Shown here piece after piece: positions 1-6,605 of a stretch of 31,430 nucleotides of DNA. Both the position numbers and the translations under genes were made by a program. Origin of the DNA: Eubacteriaceae bacterium (GTDB taxonomy: Bacteria; Bacillota; Clostridia; Lachnospirales; Lachnospiraceae); the NCBI GenBank assembly GCA_902362875.1, contig CABIYF010000011.1:70746-102175 (forward strand), in the 5' to 3' direction. Each line of letters begins with the position of its first letter. Position 1 is the first letter of the stretch. The notes below the pieces were generated by a model. It saw only the letters and a list, made by a program, of their open reading frames with translations. It made no database searches and was not told where the DNA came from.

Positions 1-1315
1 CCTGTTGCTTTAATTCACAAATGTGATCTAAAGTTTTATAAAATTCATTTTTATATGGACAATAACTGCACAGCTTAAATGTCAGATATCTTGCAGAACG
101 GACAAGTTTTGCTGCTATTTTTAATAGTTTTAAACGAATTGTATCAACCTGTAGTTTTTGAAAACTTCTTGGAAGTACCAGTCGTCGAAACCAGTTAAAT
201 AAGTTATATGCCAGCATACTGATCTGAAGTTTATTCGCATTGACAGTCATGCTGTGACTGCTCATGGCATCCATGTGAAATCCATGTTTTGATTCACGGA
301 TAAATGTTTCCATTAATCCACGTTTACAGTAAAAACAGATCAGATCTTCCGGACTGCCATCCATGTTTGTCACAATGAAAGTATACAAAAAGTTCATCTG
401 GCCTTCTGGCTTTTCTATCTTGCAGACGATCCTTCTTGGATAAAGCCAGCTGTCAGCTTTATAGAAAAATTCGCCATAACTGACGGCATAATCGATCTGG
501 TTATCTTTTGTTTTCGTAAACAGTTCATCTTCTATAAAAGATGCTGCACTGCGTAACCGTCCGTTTTCTTTCATACGGATCGCATAAGATACACCATTGG
601 ATTCTAAAGTCTCATAGATCATAATGTCAGCGAATCCACTGTCACCTCTGAGATACAGAGGGATATCCGGATAATCTCTGTTAAATTCATCCAAAAGTGG
701 CTTCAGAAAATCGACCGTATTTTTCGAAGTATAACTGCTTCCCGGTCGAAGGCAGGCACTCAGCAGATCCCCGGTCAGTCCATCATAGGCAACCAGAGGA
801 TGATATCCATAATCTCTGTAATGTGAGTTAAAAGAGTTTCCCTCCTGTGTTCCAAAAGTTGCGAACAGGGTGGAATCAATATCGATCAAAAGATGATCGG
901 GTCTTTTCCATGAATAGATTCGTTCTCTTAACTTCTGATGAATAAGCTCGAACTGGTACAGACAGATCTCATCACAACGGTTGATAAAACGTGATAGGGT
1001 CGGCTGTGATGCAAGAGATCTTTTATTCAGGATTGTTGTAAAGATTGGATCAGATGTCAGTTCATCTGCATCATCATCCTGAAAATAACCAGCGATCAGC
1101 TGGTAGACCTTCTGGATTGCATTTTTGCTGTCTGTATGTTTTCTGGTCTTATTATCATTGGTGGAGAAATCTTGTTCTAAAAGCTGTTCCAAACCGAGTT
1201 TTTGAGCAAACTCATGGATCAAGAGCATGCCAGAGTCAGAAGAAAGATCGCCGCCATTAAAATTTATTTTGATTTTTCTATTGCTATTAAGTGATAAGGT
1301 GTTTACAATATTCAT
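1..1315 (-). CDS. IS1380-family transposase, C-terminus cut by window edge
   Basis: An open frame runs from ATG at 1315 leftwards to base 2 (438 codons) without a stop, so the gene is cut at its 3' end by the window; family members are about 430-460 residues, so little is missing. It should be the DDE transposase of an insertion sequence. Visible motifs are an LLIDIDSTLF block (D145/D147), a YLRGDSGF block (D225) and a KRGLMETFIRESK block (E336/E341), which together give the acidic triad. The N-terminus carries FNGGDLSSDSGMLLIHEF, typical of IS1380 transposases. No frameshift was seen, so it may be active. I could not place the terminal inverted repeats with confidence; the 60 bases upstream of the ATG should hold one. 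Confidence 0.85.
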   Translation of the reverse strand, partial: MNIVNTLSLNSNRKIKINFNGGDLSSDSGMLLIHEFAQKLGLEQLLEQDFSTNDNKTRKHTDSKNAIQKVYQLIAGYFQDDDADELTSDPIFTTILNKRSLASQPTLSRFINRCDEICLYQFELIHQKLRERIYSWKRPDHLLIDIDSTLFATFGTQEGNSFNSHYRDYGYHPLVAYDGLTGDLLSACLRPGSSYTSKNTVDFLKPLLDEFNRDYPDIPLYLRGDSGFADIMIYETLESNGVSYAIRMKENGRLRSAASFIEDELFTKTKDNQIDYAVSYGEFFYKADSWLYPRRIVCKIEKPEGQMNFLYTFIVTNMDGSPEDLICFYCKRGLMETFIRESKHGFHMDAMSSHSMTVNANKLQISMLAYNLFNWFRRLVLPRSFQKLQVDTIRLKLLKIAAKLVRSARYLTFKLCSYCPYKNEFYKTLDHICELKQQ

Positions 1316-1425
1316 AAAGAGCTCCTTTGTGTGTATTCGTTAAGACGTTGAACACCTTAATTTTACCACAAATGGATGCTCTTTTTTATTCACTTGATAG
1401 ATGAAAAGGAAAATCAATAAAAACA

Positions 1426-1468
1426 TAGCGACTATGCGACTTTTAGTCGCTAACACGACGAAGTCGTG
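1426..1468. repeat. Tandem pair of short perfect hairpins
   Basis: TAGCGACTA (1426-1434) pairs with TAGTCGCTA (1444-1452), directly followed by CACGAC-GAA-GTCGTG (1454-1468). The inner part can also pair as GCGAC-TTTTA-GTCGC (1436-1450), so two folds compete. There is no T-run, so it is not an ordinary terminator. It lies in the 238-base gap between the transposase gene and the next gene and resembles REP-like or IS-end hairpins in form. Confidence 0.5.
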
Positions 1469-1499
1469 AATAATTAAGGATAACATAAATAATAAAATA

Positions 1500-1528
1500 T
1501 AGACAATAGAAATATTATTTGATATAAT
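1500..1528 (+). promoter_or_regulatory. Sigma-A-type promoter of the exported unknown protein
   Basis: TAGACA (1500-1505), a 17-base spacer and TATAAT (1523-1528), about 26 bases before the ATG at 1554. Five of six -35 positions and all six -10 positions match consensus. Confidence 0.65.
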
Positions 1529-1553
1529 CAATTAACTTAAAATGGTTTAGGAC

Positions 1554-2222
1554 ATGAAAGAAATTATGATGATAGAAAAAAAGATAAAAAAATATGTAGT
1601 TGTTATTATATGTGTATTAAGTATGATAACATTAGGAAAAAAGACAGAAAATATATTTGCAAGTGATAAAAAATCAAAAGATATGGAAAATATCTTATTA
1701 TCCTTCTATATAAAAAATGTATCAAATGTCGAAAGCATTAAATATATTCCATTGGATAAAAAAATAATAGGAAATAAAAGAATAACGGATAAATCAAACG
1801 TTGTAGATATTGGATTTGGAGAATATTATATTAAAGTTAAAGATGAAAAAAAGGAACTACAAGAACCAGTTTATTCTTCTTGGTATGAGTCACCGAGAGG
1901 TGGTATGCAAGTTCGTGAAAAATTATCAATAGAATATCAATTAAATAAGGATTATAATAATAAAAATCTGAGGATTTTAAAAAAAGTTGTTGAAGAAAAT
2001 ATTCATCCAAAAAATAAAATATTTATTTCTGCCTCACAATATGTCGATGTGAAAAATGGATATAAGAAAAATATCAAAGCATGTATTTTTTATCAAAGCT
2101 ATAATATTCAACTTTATGAAAAAGATTTATTTTTTGATGATAAAATCACAACAGGAAAAATGAAAGTACCAATGGGAATTGTCTTTATTGTTAGTAAAGA
2201 TATAAAACAATTACAGAACTAG
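1554..2222 (+). CDS. Exported protein of unknown function, very AT-rich
   Basis: 222 residues that I do not recognise. The N-terminus has a lysine-rich stretch (EKKIKK), a hydrophobic core (YVVVIICVLSMITL) and a likely signal-peptidase site near IFAS, like the ends VYAS of the two wall hydrolases that follow, so it is probably secreted. The mature part is basic and mixed, with an aromatic SSWYESPRGG patch. The start is uncertain: ATG at 1554 has no good ribosome-binding site, while ATGs at 1566 and 1569 follow GAAAGAA. Base composition is far from its neighbours: the 60-base blocks starting at 1681 and 1921 hold only 13 and 9 G+C. That, plus the transposase gene next door, suggests acquisition by transfer. 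Confidence 0.55.
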   Translation: MKEIMMIEKKIKKYVVVIICVLSMITLGKKTENIFASDKKSKDMENILLSFYIKNVSNVESIKYIPLDKKIIGNKRITDKSNVVDIGFGEYYIKVKDEKKELQEPVYSSWYESPRGGMQVREKLSIEYQLNKDYNNKNLRILKKVVEENIHPKNKIFISASQYVDVKNGYKKNIKACIFYQSYNIQLYEKDLFFDDKITTGKMKVPMGIVFIVSKDIKQLQN

Positions 2223-2286
2223 AAATATATCATAATTGTAAATACGATTTTTGCACAAATTTTGCATAAATCGGAATATTAAAAAC

Positions 2287-2303
2287 ATTACAAAAATATT
2301 ACA
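2287..2303 (-). promoter_or_regulatory. WalR-like direct repeat upstream of wall hydrolase
   Basis: ATTACA-N5-ATTACA (2287-2292, 2298-2303); on the minus strand this reads TGTAAT-N5-TGTAAT, the spacing and half-site described for WalR (YycF), the response regulator of autolysin genes in Firmicutes. It sits just upstream of a -35 (TTGCAA, 2311) and -10 (TATTAT, 2333). A related pair ATTACA-N6-TTTACA precedes the second hydrolase (3410-3427). Such AT-rich matches arise by chance easily. Confidence 0.35.
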
Positions 2304-2310
2304 AAAATAT

Positions 2311-2338
2311 TTGCAAAAAATGAAAAATGTAGTATTAT
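2311..2338 (+). promoter_or_regulatory. Putative promoter of first NlpC/P60 gene
   Basis: TTGCAA (2311-2316), 16-base spacer, TATTAT (2333-2338), about 30 bases before the chosen ATG at 2368. Confidence 0.4.
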
Positions 2339-2367
2339 ATATAAGAAATCAAAAAATGGGAGGAAAT

Positions 2368-3255
2368 ATGAGACATAAAATCAAAAAAATAGTGATTTCT
2401 TATATTTTGAGTATTTGCTGTATTTTATCGTTTACGATAGGAAGCTTTAAATCGCATAATGTATATGCTTCATATTCAAGATATATAACAGCAAGATCCT
2501 TAACAGTTCGTAAGAAAGCATCTATCAAAGGAAAAGTTGCAGGATATTATAAAAAAGGGACAAAAGTTACTTGCTATAGCAAGAGTGGAAACTGGACGAA
2601 AGTTAAATATGGAAGTCACAAATATTATGTATCTACGAAATATCTTTCTACAAAGAAACCATCAACGGCTACAAAAAGTAGTACATATGTCCGTTATGTA
2701 ACGGCAAGTTCTTTAACAGTTCGTAAAAAGGCAACAACAAGCTCAGCGAAACTGGGTTCTTATAAGAAAGGTACAAGTATTACCTGCTATGGAAATAAAT
2801 CTGGATGGACAACGATAAAATATAGTGGAAAGAGTGCTTATGTAAGTTCTAGTTATTTATCTTCGACTAAGCCATCTAAAACAAATTCAACAGTATCAAA
2901 AGGACGGCAGGTAGCTAACTATGCCAAACAGTTTATAGGGAATCCTTATAAATGGGGTGGAGAGAGCCTTACAAGGGGAGCAGACTGTTCTGGATTCACG
3001 ATGAAAGTTTACCAGCATTTTGGATATTATCTTCCACATAGTTCTATTTCACAAAGAAGCTATGGAAAGTCTGTTTCATGGAGTAGTAAACAGGTTGGGG
3101 ACTTAATCTGTTATAATGCTATCAATGGAGTTGGACATGTAGGAATTTATATTGGTAATAATAAAGTGGTTCATGCCGGAAGTACAGCAACAGGGATTCA
3201 TACATCCACAGCCAATTACAGATCTGTTAATTGCGTTAGAAGAATTGTAAAATAG
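2368..3255 (+). CDS. Secreted SH3b-SH3b-NlpC/P60 peptidoglycan hydrolase
   Basis: Cell-wall endopeptidase that should cut stem peptides (gamma-D-Glu to diamino acid bond, as known for NlpC/P60). I chose ATG 2368 because GGGAGG lies at 2358-2363 and a proper signal peptide follows (MRHKIKK, hydrophobic core, VYA-S); the frame stays open upstream to 2251 but that part has no signal features. The 295-residue product has two SH3b repeats (TARSLTVRKKAS... and TASSLTVRKKAT...), a Ser/Thr-rich linker and a C-terminal NlpC/P60 domain with the expected triad: C207 in DCSGF, H257 in GHVGIYIG, H269 in VVHAGS. A terminator follows. It is a paralog of the next gene. Confidence 0.88.
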   Translation: MRHKIKKIVISYILSICCILSFTIGSFKSHNVYASYSRYITARSLTVRKKASIKGKVAGYYKKGTKVTCYSKSGNWTKVKYGSHKYYVSTKYLSTKKPSTATKSSTYVRYVTASSLTVRKKATTSSAKLGSYKKGTSITCYGNKSGWTTIKYSGKSAYVSSSYLSSTKPSKTNSTVSKGRQVANYAKQFIGNPYKWGGESLTRGADCSGFTMKVYQHFGYYLPHSSISQRSYGKSVSWSSKQVGDLICYNAINGVGHVGIYIGNNKVVHAGSTATGIHTSTANYRSVNCVRRIVK

Positions 3256-3287
3256 TTAATACATAAAATCTTAAATACAATAGATAG

Positions 3288-3328
3288 AGGAATCAGTGAT
3301 ATCAAGCAGATAACACTGATTCCTTTTT
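3288..3328 (+). terminator. Rho-independent terminator after first NlpC/P60 gene
   Basis: AGGAATCAGTG (3288-3298) pairs perfectly with CACTGATTCCT (3314-3324), followed by TTTTC. Confidence 0.8.
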
Positions 3329-3333
3329 CGTTA

Positions 3334-3383
3334 TGGGCTTATAGCCCTAGAGCAAACCACTCGTTGGACGGGTGGTCCTGATT
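3334..3383. repeat. Structured intergenic element with two hairpins
   Basis: GGGCT-TATAGCCC near 3335-3347, then ACCACTCG (3356-3363), loop TTGGA, CGGGTGGT (3369-3376) with one G-U type pair. It is more GC-rich than its surroundings and sits between a terminator and the next gene's promoter region. Function unknown; it may be a small dispersed repeat. Confidence 0.35.
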
Positions 3384-3470
3384 TTGAATATTAAAAATAT
3401 TAAGGAGTTATTACAAAGATATTTACAAGTCAAGAAAAGAATAGTAGAATAAGAAAGAAAAGGAGGATTT

Positions 3471-4394
3471 ATGAAAAATAGAATAATCAAAACTACAATA
3501 ACTTTTGCATTAAGCTTATGTTGTATATTTTCATTTTTAACAATTTCTAAGGCGCATGAAGTATATGCATCTTATTATAGATATGTAAATGCCAATTCAC
3601 TTATTGTCCGCAAGACTGCATCATCAAAAGGTAAAGTTATGGGCTCCTACAAGAAAGGAACAAAATTAAAATGTTATAGCAAAAAGGGAGATTGGACAAG
3701 AATTAAGTATGAAAATTCTAAGTATTATGTAGCAACAAGATATCTGGCAACAAAGAAGCCAGCAGTGGCAACAACTACTACAGCTTCCAGTACAAAGACA
3801 AGTACATATACCCGCTATGTAACAGCCAGTTCTTTGACGATCAGAAAGCAGGCATCAACAAGTGCAGCTAAGGCTGGTTCTTATAAGAGAGGGACAAGCA
3901 TTACATGTTATGGAAACAAATCAGGATGGACAACTGTAAAATACAGTGGAAATTACTGTTATGTAAGTTCAGATTATTTATCAGCAACAAAACCATCCAC
4001 AACAAGTAGTTCATCACAGACAACAAGTACAGCAGCAAAAGGTGAAGAAGTCGCAAAATATGCATTGAGATTTAAGGGGTTAGCATATAAATGGGGCGGA
4101 GAAAGCCTGACAAGCGGAGTTGACTGTTCTGGATTTACAATGAAGATTTATGAACATTTTGGATATTCACTTCCACATAGCTCTACAGCACAAAGATACA
4201 GTGGAACAGCTGTTTCATGGGCAAATAAACAGCCAGGAGATCTGATCTGTTATGAGATGATCAATGGAGTCGGACATGTAGGAATCTATATCGGTAATAA
4301 TCAGGTGGTTCATGCAGGAAGTACTTCAACAGGAGTTCACGTATCTGCAGCGAATTACAGAGCAGTGAATTGTGTACGAAGAATCGTAAGATAA
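3471..4394 (+). CDS. Secreted SH3b-SH3b-NlpC/P60 peptidoglycan hydrolase, paralog
   Basis: 307 residues with the same plan as the preceding gene: signal peptide ending VYA-S, two SH3b repeats (NANSLIVRKTAS..., TASSLTIRKQAS...), a longer Thr/Ser linker (TTTTASSTKTST and TTSSSSQTTST) and an NlpC/P60 domain with C219 (DCSGF), H269 (GHVGIYIG) and H281 (VVHAGS). ATG 3471 follows AGGAGG at 3461-3466. The close similarity, including part of the upstream region, points to a tandem duplication. Codon choice is less AT-biased than in the first copy. Likely role is wall turnover or cell separation. Confidence 0.9.
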   Translation: MKNRIIKTTITFALSLCCIFSFLTISKAHEVYASYYRYVNANSLIVRKTASSKGKVMGSYKKGTKLKCYSKKGDWTRIKYENSKYYVATRYLATKKPAVATTTTASSTKTSTYTRYVTASSLTIRKQASTSAAKAGSYKRGTSITCYGNKSGWTTVKYSGNYCYVSSDYLSATKPSTTSSSSQTTSTAAKGEEVAKYALRFKGLAYKWGGESLTSGVDCSGFTMKIYEHFGYSLPHSSTAQRYSGTAVSWANKQPGDLICYEMINGVGHVGIYIGNNQVVHAGSTSTGVHVSAANYRAVNCVRRIVR

Positions 4395-4430
4395 GATTTA
4401 TGAATAAAAGAATAAGAAGAGATAATAATG

Positions 4431-4465
4431 GCCGTATCAGTAATAAGTTGATACGGCTATTTTTA
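4431..4465 (+). terminator. Terminator after second NlpC/P60 gene
   Basis: GCCGTATCA (4431-4439) pairs with TGATACGGC (4449-4457), followed by TATTTTTA. Confidence 0.8.
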
Positions 4466-4487
4466 ATTTGTACGAAAATCCTATAAA

Positions 4488-4526
4488 GTATAAAAAGGAA
4501 ATCCTGTTAATTCAGAATTTCCTTTT
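4488..4526 (-). terminator. Terminator of purine permease gene
   Basis: AAAAGGAAAT (4493-4502) pairs with ATTTCCTTTT (4517-4526). Read on the minus strand the stem is followed by a T-rich stretch (TTTTTATAC), just beyond the stop of the permease at 4549. Confidence 0.65.
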
Positions 4527-4548
4527 AAATATTAATTTATATTGTTCT

Positions 4549-5913
4549 CTACAGAACTGCGTATTTTAAAATAAATAATACTGCAAGTACATACATCAAA
4601 GGTGTAATCTTCTTCGCTTTTCCGCAAGCTACATTTAAGATCACATAAGAGATGATTCCAATAGAGATTCCCTCAGAGATACTATAGAATAATGGCATAG
4701 CGATGATGCAAAGGTAAGCAGGTACCGCTTCTGTCATATTATCATCTGTAAATTTGATGTCAGAGATCGCTCCGAACATTAAGAATCCAACCATGATCAG
4801 CGCTGGAGCTGTTGCAAAGGATGGGATTGCTGTAAAGATCGGTGCAAATAATGTTGAGATCAGGAATAAGAATCCTGCGACAATAGCTGTTAAACCAGTA
4901 CGTCCACCAGCAGCAACACCTGAAGAAGATTCAACAAAGGTTGTAACTGTAGATGTACCAAGTACGGCACCAGATGTAGTAGCAATAGCATCAGCCATTA
5001 ATGCAGGTTTGATTCCAGGAAGTTTACCTTCTTCATCAAGCATTCCAGCTTTTGTGCTGACACCAACTAAAGTTCCAAGTGTATCAAACAGATCGACAAA
5101 TAAGAAGGATAATACAACGGCAATAAAGTTAAAGATTCCAACTTTGCTTAAGTCATACTGGAAACATTTACCGAATGTTTCTCCCAATTTTGAGAAGTCT
5201 GTCATTTCAAATGTAGGGAACAGGCTGTAATATTCTGCGTTGATATCTGGAACATAGATTCCTGTTACCTGACAGATCATTCCAATGATCCATGTAGCAA
5301 GGATTCCGATCAGGATAGATCCAGGTACTTTTTTGATGTAAAGAATGACTGTGATCAGTAATCCAATGACTGCGAGTAAGGAACAGATTCCAGCAGAATG
5401 GAAGTCCTTTGTAAAGTCAGTGATCGTTAATAATGTTGAGTCATTTCCAACAACAAGTTTTGCATTCTGAAGACCAATGAAAGCAATAAAGATACCGATT
5501 CCGACAGAAACACCTTTTTTTAGGTTTAATGGAATCGCATCAAAGATTGCTTGACGAACATTTGTTAAAGATAATACGATAAAGATCAGACCTTCAACAA
5601 ATACAGCAAGTAAAGCAACTTGCCAGTGATATCCCATTACGCCAACAACTGTGTATGCAAGATAAGCATTTAATCCCATACCAGCAGAAAGTACAAATGG
5701 CAGGTTCGCAGTAAGCCCCATACATAATGTTCCGATAAAGGAAGCGATACATGTAGCCAATAAGACGGCAGTAGGGTCCATACCAGCTGCAGAAAGCACA
5801 CTTGGGTTTACCGCAAGGATGTAAGCCATTGTCATAAATGTAGTAATACCAGCGATGACTTCAGTTTTTACGGAGGTATGATTCTCCTTCAATTTAAATA
5901 AGTTTTCCAACAT
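4549..5913 (-). CDS. NCS2/AzgA-family purine (guanine/hypoxanthine/adenine) permease
   Basis: Integral membrane purine:proton symporter of about 454 residues and a dozen or more hydrophobic segments. Family hallmarks are KTEVIAGITTFMTMAYILAVNP at the start, LSAGMGLNAYLAYTVVG, FVDLFDTLGTLVGV and ESSSGVAAGGRTGLTA. I placed the start at the ATG at 5913 (MLENLFKLKENHTSVKTEV), where homologs begin; the frame is open up to 5976 but the extra 21 residues look non-native. The ribosome-binding site is poor there: the strong AAAGGAG (5941-5947) lies 27 bases upstream and instead serves an out-of-frame ATG at 5936. PbuG of Bacillus is the nearest named relative I can think of. Confidence 0.9.
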   Translation of the reverse strand: MLENLFKLKENHTSVKTEVIAGITTFMTMAYILAVNPSVLSAAGMDPTAVLLATCIASFIGTLCMGLTANLPFVLSAGMGLNAYLAYTVVGVMGYHWQVALLAVFVEGLIFIVLSLTNVRQAIFDAIPLNLKKGVSVGIGIFIAFIGLQNAKLVVGNDSTLLTITDFTKDFHSAGICSLLAVIGLLITVILYIKKVPGSILIGILATWIIGMICQVTGIYVPDINAEYYSLFPTFEMTDFSKLGETFGKCFQYDLSKVGIFNFIAVVLSFLFVDLFDTLGTLVGVSTKAGMLDEEGKLPGIKPALMADAIATTSGAVLGTSTVTTFVESSSGVAAGGRTGLTAIVAGFLFLISTLFAPIFTAIPSFATAPALIMVGFLMFGAISDIKFTDDNMTEAVPAYLCIIAMPLFYSISEGISIGIISYVILNVACGKAKKITPLMYVLAVLFILKYAVL

Positions 5914-5977
5914 AGTTTTTCCGCATGTAAAAACATACGCTCCTTTCTTTATTGAAAATCGATAAAAAAGTGACAAT

Positions 5978-6116
5978 CTAAAAGAAAACCACCTGGGGTA
6001 TGATGGTTTTCTTTTTTGAAAAGAGAGGATTAAAAATATATATGAAAAAACTATACCTGTAGGATGTTTCCTGAAATTCTTTTTTGTCTTATCTTTTAGG
6101 TCTTTCCTTGAGGTAT
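5978..6116 (-). promoter_or_regulatory. Candidate structured leader/attenuator of purine permease gene
   Basis: On the minus strand a promoter is followed at once by a possible closing stem (AUACCU at 6116-6111 with AGGUAU at 6058-6053), an inner hairpin AGGA-AACA-UCCU (6072-6061), and then a strong hairpin AAAAGAAAACCA / TGGTTTTCTTTT (about 6015-5981). This order (promoter, compact fold, terminator-like hairpin, permease) is that of a riboswitch or attenuator. I do not see the conserved purine-aptamer core, so the ligand is unknown and this may not be a riboswitch. The last hairpin could also act on the plus strand. Confidence 0.3.
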
Positions 6117-6122
6117 GGTTAT

Positions 6123-6151
6123 AGTATAGTCATTTCCATTTCGAGATTCAA
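6123..6151 (-). promoter_or_regulatory. Promoter of purine permease gene
   Basis: On the minus strand: TTGAAT (6151-6146), 17-base spacer, TATACT (6128-6123). This implies a leader of about 200 bases before the ATG at 5913. Confidence 0.6.
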
Positions 6152-6175
6152 TATACAGAATATAAACAAATATAA

Positions 6176-6545
6176 ATGATTTATAAAATGACATTAAGAA
6201 ATTCTTACGATTTGGTAAGAAAATCAAAAGATGATGCAATCCGTGCAGGTGCATCATCTGTAGCAGCGTATATCAAAGTGACATACAAACCGGAAGGGGA
6301 TGTACTGACAATTGACAAAAAAGTTACAAAACACCACCAGTAAGATTTTGCCATTGGCAGCCATTCTTGCGATTTGTGTAATATGGCATATCGCATCTGT
6401 GACGGGAATGGATCGTCCAAAAGGAATGGAAGGAAAGAAATATGCAACATGGGATCTTGACATTCCTGAGACAGCAAAGAAATTCTTATCCGCAGTGAAA
6501 AAAGGATATGAATATTCTATTTTTTACAAAAACATCACAAAATGA
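6176..6545 (+). pseudogene. Possible decayed gene in two frames
   Basis: Two short open frames abut. The first (6176-6340) reads RAGASSVAAYIKVTYKPEGDVLTIDKK and stops at TAA 6338-6340. The second (6312-6545, only a TTG start) reads ILPLAAILAICVIWHIASV, a possible membrane segment, then GMDRPKGMEGKKYATWDLDIPETAKKF. Both use codons in the style of the neighbours, and the frames overlap at an A6 run (6315-6320), so a single-base slip there would join them. Neither has a ribosome-binding site. I do not recognise the protein; it may be a remnant or non-coding. Confidence 0.25.
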
Positions 6546-6568
6546 TTCCGATTTTTCTAATTTTCTTA

Positions 6569-6574
6569 TATAAT
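6569..6574 (+). promoter_or_regulatory. Putative -10 of carB
   Basis: A perfect TATAAT 31 bases before the carB ATG. The -35 at 17 bases distance (TTCCGA, 6546-6551) is weak. Confidence 0.4.
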
Positions 6575-6605
6575 AATAACAAAGTCTAAAGGAGGAATTA
6601 TTTTT

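Noticed and set aside
1340..1531. 63-residue hydrophobic frame on the minus strand
   Set aside because: Lies across the hairpins and promoter region, no ribosome-binding site, composition explained by AT-rich DNA.
4754..5230. 158-codon plus-strand frame inside the purine permease gene
   Set aside because: Antisense shadow of a long conserved gene without its own initiation signals.
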